Origin: Clostridiales bacterium 1_7_47FAA
GTDB lineage: Bacteria > Bacillota > Clostridia > Lachnospirales > Lachnospiraceae
Direction of reading: 5' to 3'
Assembly (NCBI GenBank): GCA_000155435.1
Contig: DS990264.1
Location: 130,615-194,614, forward strand
DNA: 64,000 nt
This document shows positions 24,485 to 33,648 of the stretch, one piece after another; the first letter of the stretch is position 1; each line of letters opens with the position of its first letter. Position numbers and translations under genes: made by a program. Under the pieces are notes generated by a model that worked only from the letters and a program-made list of their open reading frames with translations, searched no databases and was not told where the DNA came from.

Positions 24485-26236
24485 GTGCAGCGTTTTGAAG
24501 ATTTGAAAAAGATGATGGATGTGGCTTCCGGACGGAGGAAGGCATCTTTGGTCCTGAAACACGGGACAATCGTGAATGTCTTTACTGAGAAGACAGAGGT
24601 GGCCGATATAGCCATTGAGGACGGATACATAGCAGGAATCGGGGAATATGATGGGGAAGAGAATGTGGACATGACAGGCCGATATATATGCCCGGGGTTC
24701 ATTGACGGACATATCCACATTGAGAGTTCCATGGTGTCCCCTCCGGAATTTGAAAAGGCAGTACTGCCCCATGGGACAACGGCAGTCATTGCCGACCCTC
24801 ATGAGATTGGCAATGTGGCGGACTGCCAGGGCATTGATTATATGCTGGAGGCAACTGCCGGTCTGGATCTGGACGTATTCATCATGATGCCTTCCTGCGT
24901 GCCTTCCACGGGACTGGATGAATCAGGGGCAGTGCTGGGGGCGGCTGATATAAAACCATATTATGACAACCCACGTATACTGGGACTGGCTGAGGTGATG
25001 GACTCCGTGGGTGTGGTTGGGGGATTGAAGGACCTTCTGGATAAGATAGGGGAGGCTGCGTACCGGGATAAGGTGATAGACGGTCATGCGCCCTTCCTGG
25101 GAGGAAAGGCGCTTAACGCATATGTCTGTTCCGGCGTCCTGTCGGACCATGAATGTTCTGACATCAGTGAGGCCCTTGAAAAGCTGGGGCGGGGTCAGTG
25201 GATCATGATAAGGGAGGGAACGGCAGCCAGGAACTTAGAGGCCCTGATGCCGCTTTTTGAGGCGCCCTACTATGAGCGCTGTATGCTGGTGACGGATGAC
25301 AAGCATCCAGGCGACCTGATTTCCATAGGACATATTGATTATATCATCCGGAAGGCGGTTTCCCTTGGCGCGGACCCCATAAAGGCCATAAAGATGGGAA
25401 CTTATAATGCTGCGCGGTATTTTGGGCTGAAGGACAGGGGCGCCGTGATGCCGGGAATGCGTGCGGATCTGGCTGTACTGGAAAATCTCGTTGATTTTTG
25501 CGTGACCCGCGTATATAAGGATGGTATACTGGCAGCGGAAAACGGAAGATGCCTGCATGAAAAGCCGGACAGAAGCCGGGAACTGGAACAGGCCTATCCT
25601 GCTGTATTCGATTCCTTCCATATGGATGAGGTTACGTTAAACGATATTGCATATGAAAAAAAGGGGAACATGCAGAGGGTAATCCAGTTCAAGCCCCATG
25701 AGCTTCTGACGGAAGAGCGGATTGTGCCATGGCAGGAACATACGGAGGGAACCGCGCCGGGAGTCAGTTTAAAGTCCGATATAGTAAAGGCAGCTGTTTT
25801 TGAACGCCACCTGTATACGGGACACACAGGAATCGGTTTTATCGGCGGATACGGTCTTAAAAGCGGTGCGGTAGCCACCAGCGTGGCCCATGACTCCCAC
25901 AATCTGATTGTCATAGGAACCAATGATAATGACATGGTCCTGGCGGCCAACACGGTCAGACGGAATAAAGGCGGCCTTGCCGTTGCCGTGGACGGACAGG
26001 TGGCAGGGGAACTGGCCCTTCCGATTGGAGGCATCATGACCGGGGCATCGGTCCATGAGGTGGAGGAACAGCTGGAGAACCTGAAGCAGAAAACACTGGA
26101 GTTAGGAATCAGCGCGGATATAGACGCGTTCATGACATTGGCCTTCGTCAGCCTGCCGGTCATCCCGAAACTCAGGATTAATACATATGGGGTGATAGAT
26201 GTGGAGCGGCAGGAGGTTGTGGAGGCATCCTTCTGA
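24485..26236 (+). CDS. ade: Adenine deaminase
   Basis: The protein has 583 residues from a GTG at 24485, with AAAGGAGG 8 bases upstream; an in-frame ATG at 24410 lies in the promoter region and is rejected. It converts adenine to hypoxanthine and ammonia. The amidohydrolase metal site appears as GFIDGHIHIESS, and the ADPHEIGNV, VTDDKHPGDL and C-terminal GGIMTGASVHEVEEQL segments are typical of the bacterial Ade family. Full length is normal. No purine riboswitch is visible upstream; a CCTGACT/AGTCAGG dyad at 24356-24371 could be an operator. The gene appears to be a single unit. Confidence 0.95.
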   Translation: MQRFEDLKKMMDVASGRRKASLVLKHGTIVNVFTEKTEVADIAIEDGYIAGIGEYDGEENVDMTGRYICPGFIDGHIHIESSMVSPPEFEKAVLPHGTTAVIADPHEIGNVADCQGIDYMLEATAGLDLDVFIMMPSCVPSTGLDESGAVLGAADIKPYYDNPRILGLAEVMDSVGVVGGLKDLLDKIGEAAYRDKVIDGHAPFLGGKALNAYVCSGVLSDHECSDISEALEKLGRGQWIMIREGTAARNLEALMPLFEAPYYERCMLVTDDKHPGDLISIGHIDYIIRKAVSLGADPIKAIKMGTYNAARYFGLKDRGAVMPGMRADLAVLENLVDFCVTRVYKDGILAAENGRCLHEKPDRSRELEQAYPAVFDSFHMDEVTLNDIAYEKKGNMQRVIQFKPHELLTEERIVPWQEHTEGTAPGVSLKSDIVKAAVFERHLYTGHTGIGFIGGYGLKSGAVATSVAHDSHNLIVIGTNDNDMVLAANTVRRNKGGLAVAVDGQVAGELALPIGGIMTGASVHEVEEQLENLKQKTLELGISADIDAFMTLAFVSLPVIPKLRINTYGVIDVERQEVVEASF

Positions 26237-26252
26237 AGCATATCAATGTGCA

Positions 26253-26299
26253 TAAAAATCCCGTTCAGGATTTAATATCATCTGATCCTGGACGGGATT
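26253..26299 (-). terminator. Terminator of the left catabolic operon
   Basis: AATCCCGTTCAGGAT (26257-26271) pairs with ATCCTGGACGGGATT (26285-26299) with one wobble. A T-run follows on the minus strand, just beyond the stop of the dehydrogenase gene. Confidence 0.85.
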
Positions 26300-26303
26300 C
26301 CTA

Positions 26304-27269
26304 TTAATTTATCACATTGACAGGAGAACCTTTTAAAAAGGCTTCCAGATTTGCAACTGCGGTATTCATGAGACGCTGGCGGCTTTCTTTTGGGGCCCAG
26401 GCAATATGTGGGGTTATAATGCAATTCTTTGCTGAGAGAAGGGGATTGTCGGTCAGGATTGGTTCAGTTGACACAACGTCTACGGCGGCGGCGGCTACCT
26501 TTCCGCTGTTTAGTGCATCCCTTAAGTCTTCCTCTACAATAAGAGGTCCCCGTGAGTCATTAATGATAATGACGCCATTTTTCATTTTCATAATTGAATT
26601 TTTGTTGATGATTCCTTGTGTTTCCGGGAAAAGAGGACAGTGAAGCACAATGACATCGGATTGTTCCAATAATTCATCCAGTTCTGCGTAGCGGCATGTG
26701 GGAGTGATTAAATTTTCATATTGGTAAGAGTCGTAGGCCAGTATGTTCATTCCAAGCGCTTGGGCAATTCTTCCCGTGCCCTGCCCAATTCTGCCGTAAC
26801 CAATAATACCCATGGTTTTGCCTGCCAGTTCCATAAGCGGATAATCCCAAAAACACCAGTCAGGGTTTCTGGCCCATCGTCCCTGCCGGACAGCCTGGTC
26901 ATGATGGCCGACATGATGGCAGATTTCCAATAAAAGGGCAATTGTAAATTGAGCCACAGAGTCTGTTCCATAAGAAGGAATATTGCAGACCGGAATTCCT
27001 TTTGCGCGGGCTGCTTTATAATCCACAACATTATAACCTGTGGCCAGGACTCCTATATAACGGATATGCGGGCACTGATCCAGTACCTCGCTGCTGATAG
27101 GTGTCTTGTTGGTAATGACGGCTTGGGCATCACTTATCCGCCGGATAATTTCTTTCGTATCAGTAAGCGGTGTACGTTCATATACAGTCAGCTCTCCCAG
27201 GTTCTCAAAGCCTTGCCAGCTTAAATCACCAGGGTTTTCAGTGTATCCATCAAGAATCACGATTTTCAT
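26304..27269 (-). CDS. D-2-hydroxyacid dehydrogenase
   Basis: The protein has 321 residues from the second ATG (27269), 11 bases from GGAGG; the first ATG at 27278 is only 2 bases from it. It is an NAD-dependent D-2-hydroxyacid dehydrogenase. The dinucleotide motif is GYGRIGQGTGRIAQALG. The catalytic Arg is in INDSRGP, Glu in DVVSTEPI and His in ITPHIAWA. The family includes hydroxypyruvate, glyoxylate and D-lactate dehydrogenases. As the last gene of the left operon, 8 bp after the LeuD-like gene, it may reduce pyruvate or another 2-oxo acid released by the lyase, or oxidise a hydroxy-acid substrate. The substrate is unknown. Confidence 0.9.
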   Translation of the reverse strand: MKIVILDGYTENPGDLSWQGFENLGELTVYERTPLTDTKEIIRRISDAQAVITNKTPISSEVLDQCPHIRYIGVLATGYNVVDYKAARAKGIPVCNIPSYGTDSVAQFTIALLLEICHHVGHHDQAVRQGRWARNPDWCFWDYPLMELAGKTMGIIGYGRIGQGTGRIAQALGMNILAYDSYQYENLITPTCRYAELDELLEQSDVIVLHCPLFPETQGIINKNSIMKMKNGVIIINDSRGPLIVEEDLRDALNSGKVAAAAVDVVSTEPILTDNPLLSAKNCIITPHIAWAPKESRQRLMNTAVANLEAFLKGSPVNVIN

Positions 27270-27286
27270 GATAGTCATTTCCTCCT

Positions 27287-27796
27287 TTAGTTTGTGGGAT
27301 GGGTGTTTTCCTGTAATTGAAGACTGGCTTTTATGGAAGCAAGCAATCCGCCATCATTGATGATATCCTGAATGAATTCTGGAAACACACCTATCTGGTA
27401 TGTGCTGTTTTGGGTGAGATTGCGGATTACTCCTGTTTTCCAGTCAATTTCCAGCTTGTCCCCATGCAATATCCCATTGGCTGCCTGTGGTGACTCAATA
27501 ATGGGAAGACCTATGTTGATTGCATTGCGGTAAAAAATACGTGCAAAACTGGCGGCAATTACGCAGGATATGCCACAAGCCTTGATTGCCAGCGGTGCGT
27601 GTTCCCTGGATGACCCACATCCAAAGTTTTCACCTGCAACAATCACATCCCCTGGATGGACTGTTCTGGAAAATAAAGGGTCAATATCTTCCATACAATG
27701 CGCTGCCAGTTCATTTGGCTGAAAGAGAGCCAGATACCGGGCAGGAAGGATTACATCCGTATCAACTGAATTACCATATTTAAAAACATTGCCCAT
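27287..27796 (-). CDS. LeuD-type hydratase small subunit (swivel domain)
   Basis: This 169-residue protein is an aconitase-family swivel subunit. The family motifs [16 protein letters not shown] and [16 protein letters not shown] are intact. It pairs with the LeuC-like subunit encoded just upstream (gap 66 bp) to form a [4Fe-4S] hydro-lyase. Such pairs isomerise isopropylmalate, hydrate homoaconitate or hydrate dimethylmaleate (DmdB of Eubacterium barkeri). No leucine-pathway genes are adjacent, while PrpF-like and lyase genes are, so leucine synthesis is unlikely. AAGGAAA precedes the ATG. Confidence 0.88.
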   Translation of the reverse strand: MGNVFKYGNSVDTDVILPARYLALFQPNELAAHCMEDIDPLFSRTVHPGDVIVAGENFGCGSSREHAPLAIKACGISCVIAASFARIFYRNAINIGLPIIESPQAANGILHGDKLEIDWKTGVIRNLTQNSTYQIGVFPEFIQDIINDGGLLASIKASLQLQENTHPTN

Positions 27797-27862
27797 TTTG
27801 TGTTTCCTTTCTTTCCTTGATTTTGAATGAACGATATAATCAGTGTCAGTACCTTTAAGCCA

Positions 27863-29116
27863 TCAGTCAGGGACCGTGAGCTTTCCTGCAATGGCGCTGG
27901 CCGCTGCTACAGCGGGACTAGCCAGATAAACTTCAGAACTGACAGCTCCCATGCGTCCTACAAAATTGCGGTTGGTGGTGGAGACACACCGCTCCCCCTC
28001 TGCCAGGACCCCCACATGTCCTCCGTTGCAGGGACCACAGGTAGGCATGCTTACGAGCGCACCCGACTCAAGGAAAATATCAAGAAGCCCTTCTGCCATG
28101 GCCTGTCTATAGATTGTGGGAGTGGCGGGGATGATGATGCAGCGTACTGAAGGATGTACCTTTTCACCTTTCATGACAGCTGCCGCCGCCCTGAGATCGC
28201 TGATGCGCCCGTTAGAACAGGAACCAATCACTGCCTGATGTATCTCAATCCCATAATATTCTGCTACGGGCTTCACATTCGAGGGAAGTGAAGGACCTGC
28301 TGCAACAGGTGTAAGCCTGGAAAGGTCAATAACAATTTCCTGCGAGTAAACGGCATCCGGGTCGGGTGCGGCAATGGTAAATGGACGTCGGACACGTCCG
28401 TCCAGATAATCCAGTGTCTGTTCATCCACAGGGAAGATGCCGTTTTTGGCACCTGATTCAATTACCATATTACAAATAGAAAAGCGGTCATCCATATTAA
28501 GGGAATGTAGTCCATCACCGGAGAATTCAATGGATTTATATCTGGCCCCATCCACCCCGATCATTCCAATGAGAGTAAGGATTACATCCTTTCCGCTGCA
28601 GGGATATGTAAGGCATCCTGTAAGTGTTACGCGGATGGCTTCTGGAATTTTAAACCAACACTGCCCGGTAATCATACCGGCCGCCATATCAGTACTTCCG
28701 ATACCGGTTGAAAATGCGCCAAGGGCACCGTAGGTGCATGTATGTGAGTCAGCTCCTATAATCAGTTTGCTAGGAGCAATAAGGCCCTGTTCTGGCAGTA
28801 AGGCATGTTCAATTCCCATTTTGCCACCATCATAAAAATGTGATATTTGATGACGGGCCGCAAATTCCCTTACTTTTTTGCAGTTTCTTGCAGCCTGTAT
28901 GTCCTTATTAGGAGCAAAGTGATCCATGACAAGGACAATCCGTTTACTGTCCCATATGGTATCCAGACCGAAACGCTCCAGTTCCTGAAGTGCAATCGGT
29001 GTTGTTACATCACTTCCCATAACCAGGTCCAGGTGTGCATGGATAAGTTCCCCGGGCATTACACCGCTGCGTTTACAGTGGGAGGCCAGGATTTTCTGTG
29101 TCATTGTCATTCCCAT
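27863..29116 (-). CDS. LeuC-type [4Fe-4S] hydratase large subunit
   Basis: This 417-residue large subunit belongs to the aconitase superfamily. The three cluster Cys are in IGSCSNGR and PTCGPCNGG. Substrate-site motifs GADSHTCTYGALGAF and KIPEAIRVTLTG are present. The short LeuC2 type is usual in anaerobes. With the LeuD-like subunit it should hydrate an unsaturated carboxylate, with dimethylmaleate, methyl-aconitate and homoaconitate as candidates. AGGAGGTGCC lies before the ATG. Only 11 bp separate it from the lyase gene upstream, supporting one operon. Confidence 0.88.
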   Translation of the reverse strand: MGMTMTQKILASHCKRSGVMPGELIHAHLDLVMGSDVTTPIALQELERFGLDTIWDSKRIVLVMDHFAPNKDIQAARNCKKVREFAARHQISHFYDGGKMGIEHALLPEQGLIAPSKLIIGADSHTCTYGALGAFSTGIGSTDMAAGMITGQCWFKIPEAIRVTLTGCLTYPCSGKDVILTLIGMIGVDGARYKSIEFSGDGLHSLNMDDRFSICNMVIESGAKNGIFPVDEQTLDYLDGRVRRPFTIAAPDPDAVYSQEIVIDLSRLTPVAAGPSLPSNVKPVAEYYGIEIHQAVIGSCSNGRISDLRAAAAVMKGEKVHPSVRCIIIPATPTIYRQAMAEGLLDIFLESGALVSMPTCGPCNGGHVGVLAEGERCVSTTNRNFVGRMGAVSSEVYLASPAVAAASAIAGKLTVPD

Positions 29117-29127
29117 GATGGCACCTC

Positions 29128-30033
29128 CTATTTTTTGTTATGCCTGCTTTTAAATTCATCAATTTTGTATTTTTGTTCCAGTTCTAAAAGGGAAGGCATT
29201 CCCACCATGTCAGTATACTCTTTGAAGGTTGTCATCATAGAAAGACAGTTTGAGGTAGTGTGCTCTGCTTTCAGCCTTGTTAACATATCTTTCATGGCTT
29301 TGGCTGCGGTAAAGATGGTGCATACAGGATAGATTACAATATCGTATCCCATTTCCTGGAGTTCTTCTGTTTTAAGAAGCGGGGTCTTTCCATATTCCAC
29401 CTGATTTCCAAATTTGTAGACTCCTTCAATGGCGCCTACCATACGCAGTTCCTGCTCATTAGCCAAGGCATCCGCATAGACAATATCAGCACCCGCATCC
29501 CGATAGGCTTCCAGCCGGCGTACGGCTTCTTCTGCTCCATAAACGGCCCGAGCATCCGTACGGGCAATAATCAGCATATCCTTCCTGGCATCTACCGCGG
29601 CTTTTATCTTTTCGATGTGTTCCTCCATAGGAATCACGGCCTTTTTTTCCATATGTCCGCAGCGTTTTGGGAAAACCTGATCTTCTAGATGGACAGCTGC
29701 CATGCCGGCGCGTTCAAATTCTTTTACTGTTCGGTATACATTAAGTGGATTTCCGTATCCTGTATCGATATCCCCAATTAAAGGGATATTCAACACGGAA
29801 TTCATGTTGGCACACACAGTCACCATTTCATTCATAGTCATAAGTCCGTAGTCTGGCTGGCCAAGGATGGAGCCAGAGGCACCGAAGCCGGTCATGAAGG
29901 CTGCCTCAAAGCCGGCCTGCTCTACCAGCCGTGCCGAGAGCACATCATAACAGCCAGGAGCCACTACTATTTCAGGCTGTTTCAGTCTCTCCCTTAAAAT
30001 CTGTGCACCAGTTTTTCCTTCTTTGTTTGTCAT
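29128..30033 (-). CDS. Isocitrate lyase/PEP mutase family C-C lyase
   Basis: This 301-residue protein has the family's metal-binding DIDTGYGN and the active-site PKRCGH loop with its catalytic Cys. That Cys separates lyases from PEP mutases. The size and motifs fit methylisocitrate lyase (PrpB; to pyruvate plus succinate), 2,3-dimethylmalate lyase (Dml; to pyruvate plus propionate) or oxaloacetate hydrolases. The LeuCD-like hydratase and the PrpF-like isomerase next door favour one of the first two. AGGAGG precedes the ATG. It is the second gene of the left operon. Confidence 0.88.
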   Translation of the reverse strand: MTNKEGKTGAQILRERLKQPEIVVAPGCYDVLSARLVEQAGFEAAFMTGFGASGSILGQPDYGLMTMNEMVTVCANMNSVLNIPLIGDIDTGYGNPLNVYRTVKEFERAGMAAVHLEDQVFPKRCGHMEKKAVIPMEEHIEKIKAAVDARKDMLIIARTDARAVYGAEEAVRRLEAYRDAGADIVYADALANEQELRMVGAIEGVYKFGNQVEYGKTPLLKTEELQEMGYDIVIYPVCTIFTAAKAMKDMLTRLKAEHTTSNCLSMMTTFKEYTDMVGMPSLLELEQKYKIDEFKSRHNKK

Positions 30034-30063
30034 ATTAATATCCTCCTATTTTATTTAAAGTAT

Positions 30064-31224
30064 CTAATCTGTTTCTAAAACCCTACGTGGGACATAAACA
30101 TATCCTTCCATAATCCTGCGGGCGGTTCTCCCAATGGCAGCCCTGGTGATGATTCCGCACTCATTCCTTATCATGTCGGCCTCAATAATTCCTCCGGGAT
30201 GTCCTATGCGGATGAGGCCGGATGTCCGGGATGCCCCCATTACTTCGTGGACAAGGGTTCCGGGGGTTACGGCGGCACAGCCGGTACACACCGTAGCTGT
30301 ACCGGAGTATGTCTTATGCATGATTTGCATGAACATATCCCTGGAAACAAAATCAATGGAATCTCCTGAAATGGTTGTTCCGGTAAGATGGTTTTCATAA
30401 TCCGTGGGTGGTGCGACAAAGGCTACCATGGGAACTGCCCGTATTTTTTGCCGTGCTGTATTTCTATCTGGCGCAATTCCCATGACCACTGCGGCTTCTG
30501 TCCTTATTTCCTCGAGAAGTTGAAGAATATCAGGGTTTTGGTCTATCACTGCAGGGGATTCAGTTCCTTTAAGCCCAATGTCATGTGCACGGACAAAGAC
30601 CATAGGGCTTGCCGCATCTACCATGGAGACTTTTAACGGGCCAATTCCTTTGATGTGGAGAATATCTGATGGATTGCCTGTAGGTAAAAGCCTGCCTGTT
30701 TTGCTGCCCACTGTCCCTGCTAAGTTGAGACTGATTTTTGCTCCTTTTCCAGGTACCCCGTCTATCTGATAGTTTCCTTCACTTAGAGGAATTCCATCAC
30801 TTACCGGGACTTCAGCTTCAAAAATCTTATCGGTATTTGTGTTATGGATTCGGACAGATGTAATGGGACTTTCTGCTTTTACTAATCCCTGGCTGATGGC
30901 AAAAGGACCTACTCCAGAGGAAATGTTGCCGCAGTTGCTGGAATAATCAATAAAGCTGCTCTTGATATCCACCTGGCCGAATGTGTATTCTACATCCGCA
31001 TCAGGCCGGGAGGAAGGATTGATGATGGCTGTTTTGCTGGTGAGTGGGTCAGCGCCTCCTAAACCATCAATCTGTCTTGCATCCGGACTGCCAAAAACTG
31101 ACAGGATCACCTTGTCTCTTTTTTGGGGATCAGATGGAAGATGGTTTCCGAGAAAGTAGATTCCCTTGCTGGTGCCGCTTCTCATGATGACGCAGGGAAT
31201 ACGGATGGATTCCGATTTGTACAT
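30064..31224 (-). CDS. PrpF/methylitaconate isomerase family protein
   Basis: The protein has 386 residues from the ATG at 31224, with AAAGGAG 7 bases upstream; an ATG at 31245 overlaps that site. It has the doubled diaminopimelate-epimerase fold of PrpF. The catalytic Lys is in GGADPLTSKTAI and Cys in DYSSNCGNISSGVG, with the late GCAAVTPGTLVHE motif. PrpF interconverts cis and trans 2-methylaconitate; Mii of E. barkeri moves the double bond of 3-methylitaconate to give dimethylmaleate. It is the first gene of the left operon, behind a sigma-54-type promoter. Which isomerisation it performs is open. Confidence 0.87.
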   Translation of the reverse strand: MYKSESIRIPCVIMRSGTSKGIYFLGNHLPSDPQKRDKVILSVFGSPDARQIDGLGGADPLTSKTAIINPSSRPDADVEYTFGQVDIKSSFIDYSSNCGNISSGVGPFAISQGLVKAESPITSVRIHNTNTDKIFEAEVPVSDGIPLSEGNYQIDGVPGKGAKISLNLAGTVGSKTGRLLPTGNPSDILHIKGIGPLKVSMVDAASPMVFVRAHDIGLKGTESPAVIDQNPDILQLLEEIRTEAAVVMGIAPDRNTARQKIRAVPMVAFVAPPTDYENHLTGTTISGDSIDFVSRDMFMQIMHKTYSGTATVCTGCAAVTPGTLVHEVMGASRTSGLIRIGHPGGIIEADMIRNECGIITRAAIGRTARRIMEGYVYVPRRVLETD

Positions 31225-31294
31225 AAGAACTCCTTTCTTGTCCAAAGAATAATAATTCCAGGATAATTAAAATGATGTGATACTGTTTTATAAA

Positions 31295-31311
31295 AGCAAG
31301 AAGTATGCCAA
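31295..31311 (-). promoter_or_regulatory. Sigma-54 (-24/-12) promoter of the left operon
   Basis: The minus strand reads TTGGCATACTTCTTGCT, with GG and GC exactly 10 bases apart. It differs from the TGGCAC-N5-TTGC consensus by about one base. It lies 71 bp before the PrpF-like start and next to a sigma-54 activator gene. Confidence 0.85.
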
Positions 31312-31428
31312 TATGGTGAAAAAAATAGAATATGCAGGGGGATTTAAAAAAAATCGTGAAAATTGCATGCTTTATCGGTGAAATTTGTATTATATTGTGA
31401 TAATATAAACAAAAGGAGGCGAACAACG

Positions 31429-33444
31429 ATGAAACCTGTGGTGTGTGCATTGAGTATCGGGCGTTTGAGTGAGGTTATCAGGCAGGCTATGGACCAGATG
31501 GAAGCAGAGGTGACATTCCTGGTCTATGACAGCCTTTTGAATGAGTCTACCCAAAGGCTGCCTGAAGAATTGGATATTGTAGATGTATTTGTGTCAAGTG
31601 GCCATAATGCAGAGACACTTAAAAAGCTGGTAGACCGACCGGTTATTACAATTGAGCCTAGTATATATGATATACTTCTGGCTCTTAGTAAAGCCAAAAC
31701 CATGGATGATAAACCCATTATCATTCCCTATGGAAATGATTATCTGAAGCCTTTGCGTGAAATTGAAAATATTCTTTCCATTGTCATTGTCCAGAGAAGC
31801 TATATTGAAATTGAAGATCTGAATCGGATTATCATAGAGGAAAAAGAGAAGGGGAGAAGGTGTGTGATTGGGAGTGGCCTGGCATGTGATTTGGCGGAGA
31901 AACATGGAATGAAGAGCATTTTCCTTTATCCGCAGGAATCCATAAAGGCCTTTTTACAAATAGCAGTGGATCTGGCGTTATCCTTAAACTCAGAAATATT
32001 GAAAAGAAAACGTTTAGAAACCATCATTGACAGGACACAAAGAGGCATTGTATTTGTGGACCATGAGGGTGTGATTTCCATATGCAATCCAGAGGCTGAG
32101 CGGTATTTTGGGGCATTGGAGGCCCAGCTTGTAGGAAAAAACATCCTGGATTTCCTGGATGATATGGAACTGGAGGGCATTCTGCATATAAGGGAAGAAA
32201 AGAAAAATGTCTATGCCAAAATAAAGGATATACGTTGTATCATATCTGCAATCCCCATATTCTCCAAAGGAGCAATGGAAAATATCCTGTTCTTTATAGA
32301 GAATGTGGAGGCGATACAGAAGACAGACCGACAGATCCGGCGTGCAGAGACATGGCAGAGGGGATTTGTGGCAAAGCATTCATTTTCTGCCTATGTAACC
32401 AAGAGCAAAAAGTTTGAGGATATGCTTCAGACAGCGAGGCAGTATGCCTTAAGCGATGAGGCGATTGTTATCCTGGGAGAAACAGGCAGTGGGAAGGAAA
32501 TGCTGGCCCAATCCATACACAATTATAGCACCCGCAGGAATAATGCATTTGTGGCAGTCAACTGCGCAACGATTAATGAGAATCTTTTAGAGAGTGAACT
32601 GTTCGGTTATGCGGAAGGTGCTTTTACAGGTGCAAAAAAGGGGGGGAAAGAAGGCTTTTTTGAAATGGCCCATAAGGGTACTATTTTTTTGGATGAGATT
32701 GGAGAAATAAGCCTGTCATTGCAGACAAAGCTTCTTCGGGTGATTCAGGAGAAAGAACTGCTGCGGGTGGGAGGTACGAAAATGATACCCTTTGATGCCC
32801 GGATACTGACTGCTACTAACCGGGATCTGTGGGAAATGGTACAGAAGAAACAGTTTAGGGAGGACTTGTATTATCGTCTGAATGTACTTGAACTTGAGAT
32901 TCCGCCTTTAAGAGAGCACAGTGAAGATATTCTTCCGCTGTTTTTGATGTTCCTGGCCAGACAGAATCCGTTTTTAGCAGAGAATGCCGGACAAAGTTCC
33001 AGGCATTTGGAATCTATTCTTAAGGCATATTCATGGCCGGGAAATATCAGGGAAATGGAAAATTTTGTGAAAGGTATCTGTATCCTGACATCGGCTGGGA
33101 ATATGGATATTGGGGAATTCCTTATCTTTGTGCGGGAGAGCCTGGAAAAGAGAATCATGCGCCAGAGTGGAATCAGTAGGCCACATACTGCTAAGCAGAG
33201 GGACAAGCTTGGGGATATGGAAAATAATTCTGCAGTGGCATTGCCTGTTGGTGATGGAAGACTTAAAGGCAAGGCTCTTGAGTATGAATATTTACAAATC
33301 CAGGATGCACTGAAGGCAACGGGAGGTAATTGTACACAGGCAGCCAGACATTTAGGGATAAGCAGGAGTACTTTATGGAGAAAACTAAAGGAGTTTGAAA
33401 AAATGAAACATGATAGTGCTAAAAATGAAACACATATGTTTTGA
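31429..33444 (+). CDS. PrpR-like sigma-54-dependent activator
   Basis: The protein has 671 residues from the ATG at 31429, with AAAAGGAGG 8 bases upstream; an ATG at 31363 overlaps promoter sequence. It has a PrpR-type N-terminal sensor (about 1-180), a PAS domain (about 200-310) and the AAA+ domain, with Walker A GETGSGKE, the sigma-54 contact GAFTGA, FLDEIGE, and the WPGNIREM segment. A Fis-type HTH closes it (NCTQAARHLGISRSTLWRKL). PrpR of enterobacteria senses 2-methylcitrate through the same N-terminal domain. It sits between two operons that each have a -24/-12 promoter, so it very probably controls both. Confidence 0.92.
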   Translation: MKPVVCALSIGRLSEVIRQAMDQMEAEVTFLVYDSLLNESTQRLPEELDIVDVFVSSGHNAETLKKLVDRPVITIEPSIYDILLALSKAKTMDDKPIIIPYGNDYLKPLREIENILSIVIVQRSYIEIEDLNRIIIEEKEKGRRCVIGSGLACDLAEKHGMKSIFLYPQESIKAFLQIAVDLALSLNSEILKRKRLETIIDRTQRGIVFVDHEGVISICNPEAERYFGALEAQLVGKNILDFLDDMELEGILHIREEKKNVYAKIKDIRCIISAIPIFSKGAMENILFFIENVEAIQKTDRQIRRAETWQRGFVAKHSFSAYVTKSKKFEDMLQTARQYALSDEAIVILGETGSGKEMLAQSIHNYSTRRNNAFVAVNCATINENLLESELFGYAEGAFTGAKKGGKEGFFEMAHKGTIFLDEIGEISLSLQTKLLRVIQEKELLRVGGTKMIPFDARILTATNRDLWEMVQKKQFREDLYYRLNVLELEIPPLREHSEDILPLFLMFLARQNPFLAENAGQSSRHLESILKAYSWPGNIREMENFVKGICILTSAGNMDIGEFLIFVRESLEKRIMRQSGISRPHTAKQRDKLGDMENNSAVALPVGDGRLKGKALEYEYLQIQDALKATGGNCTQAARHLGISRSTLWRKLKEFEKMKHDSAKNETHMF

Positions 33445-33453
33445 AAATGAAAC
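33400..33453 (+). promoter_or_regulatory. Three 22-bp-spaced direct repeats, candidate activator sites
   Basis: AAAATGAAAC occurs at 33400, 33422 and 33444, each exactly 22 bp apart (about two helical turns). They begin in the regulator gene's 3' end and cross its stop. They lie about 95-150 bp upstream of the -24/-12 promoter at 33547, the usual distance for a sigma-54 enhancer. Confidence 0.6.
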
Positions 33454-33546
33454 CACCGTTCATGGGATATGCGGGGAGGTGTTATGAGATAGCTGAAATG
33501 AAATGGGATAAACCTGCTTTTGGGATTGATATCGCCAGATGTAAAG

Positions 33547-33563
33547 TTGGCATGCAATTTGCT
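33547..33563 (+). promoter_or_regulatory. Sigma-54 (-24/-12) promoter of the right operon
   Basis: TTGGCATGCAATTTGCT has GG and GC 10 bases apart and matches the consensus closely. It lies 85 bp before the first MmgE/PrpD gene. Confidence 0.88.
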
Positions 33564-33648
33564 TTTAAAATAAGTGTGAAAACATTCGGATGAATGTGTC
33601 TGTTACGGGCCTGTGACATATCAGAATCTTATTTTAGGAGGAAGCAAT

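Noticed and set aside
27287-29116. leuC-leuD of leucine biosynthesis
   Set aside because: No leuA or leuB is adjacent, and the operon carries PrpF- and lyase-like genes under a sigma-54 promoter, so a catabolic hydratase is more likely. Sequence alone cannot exclude it.
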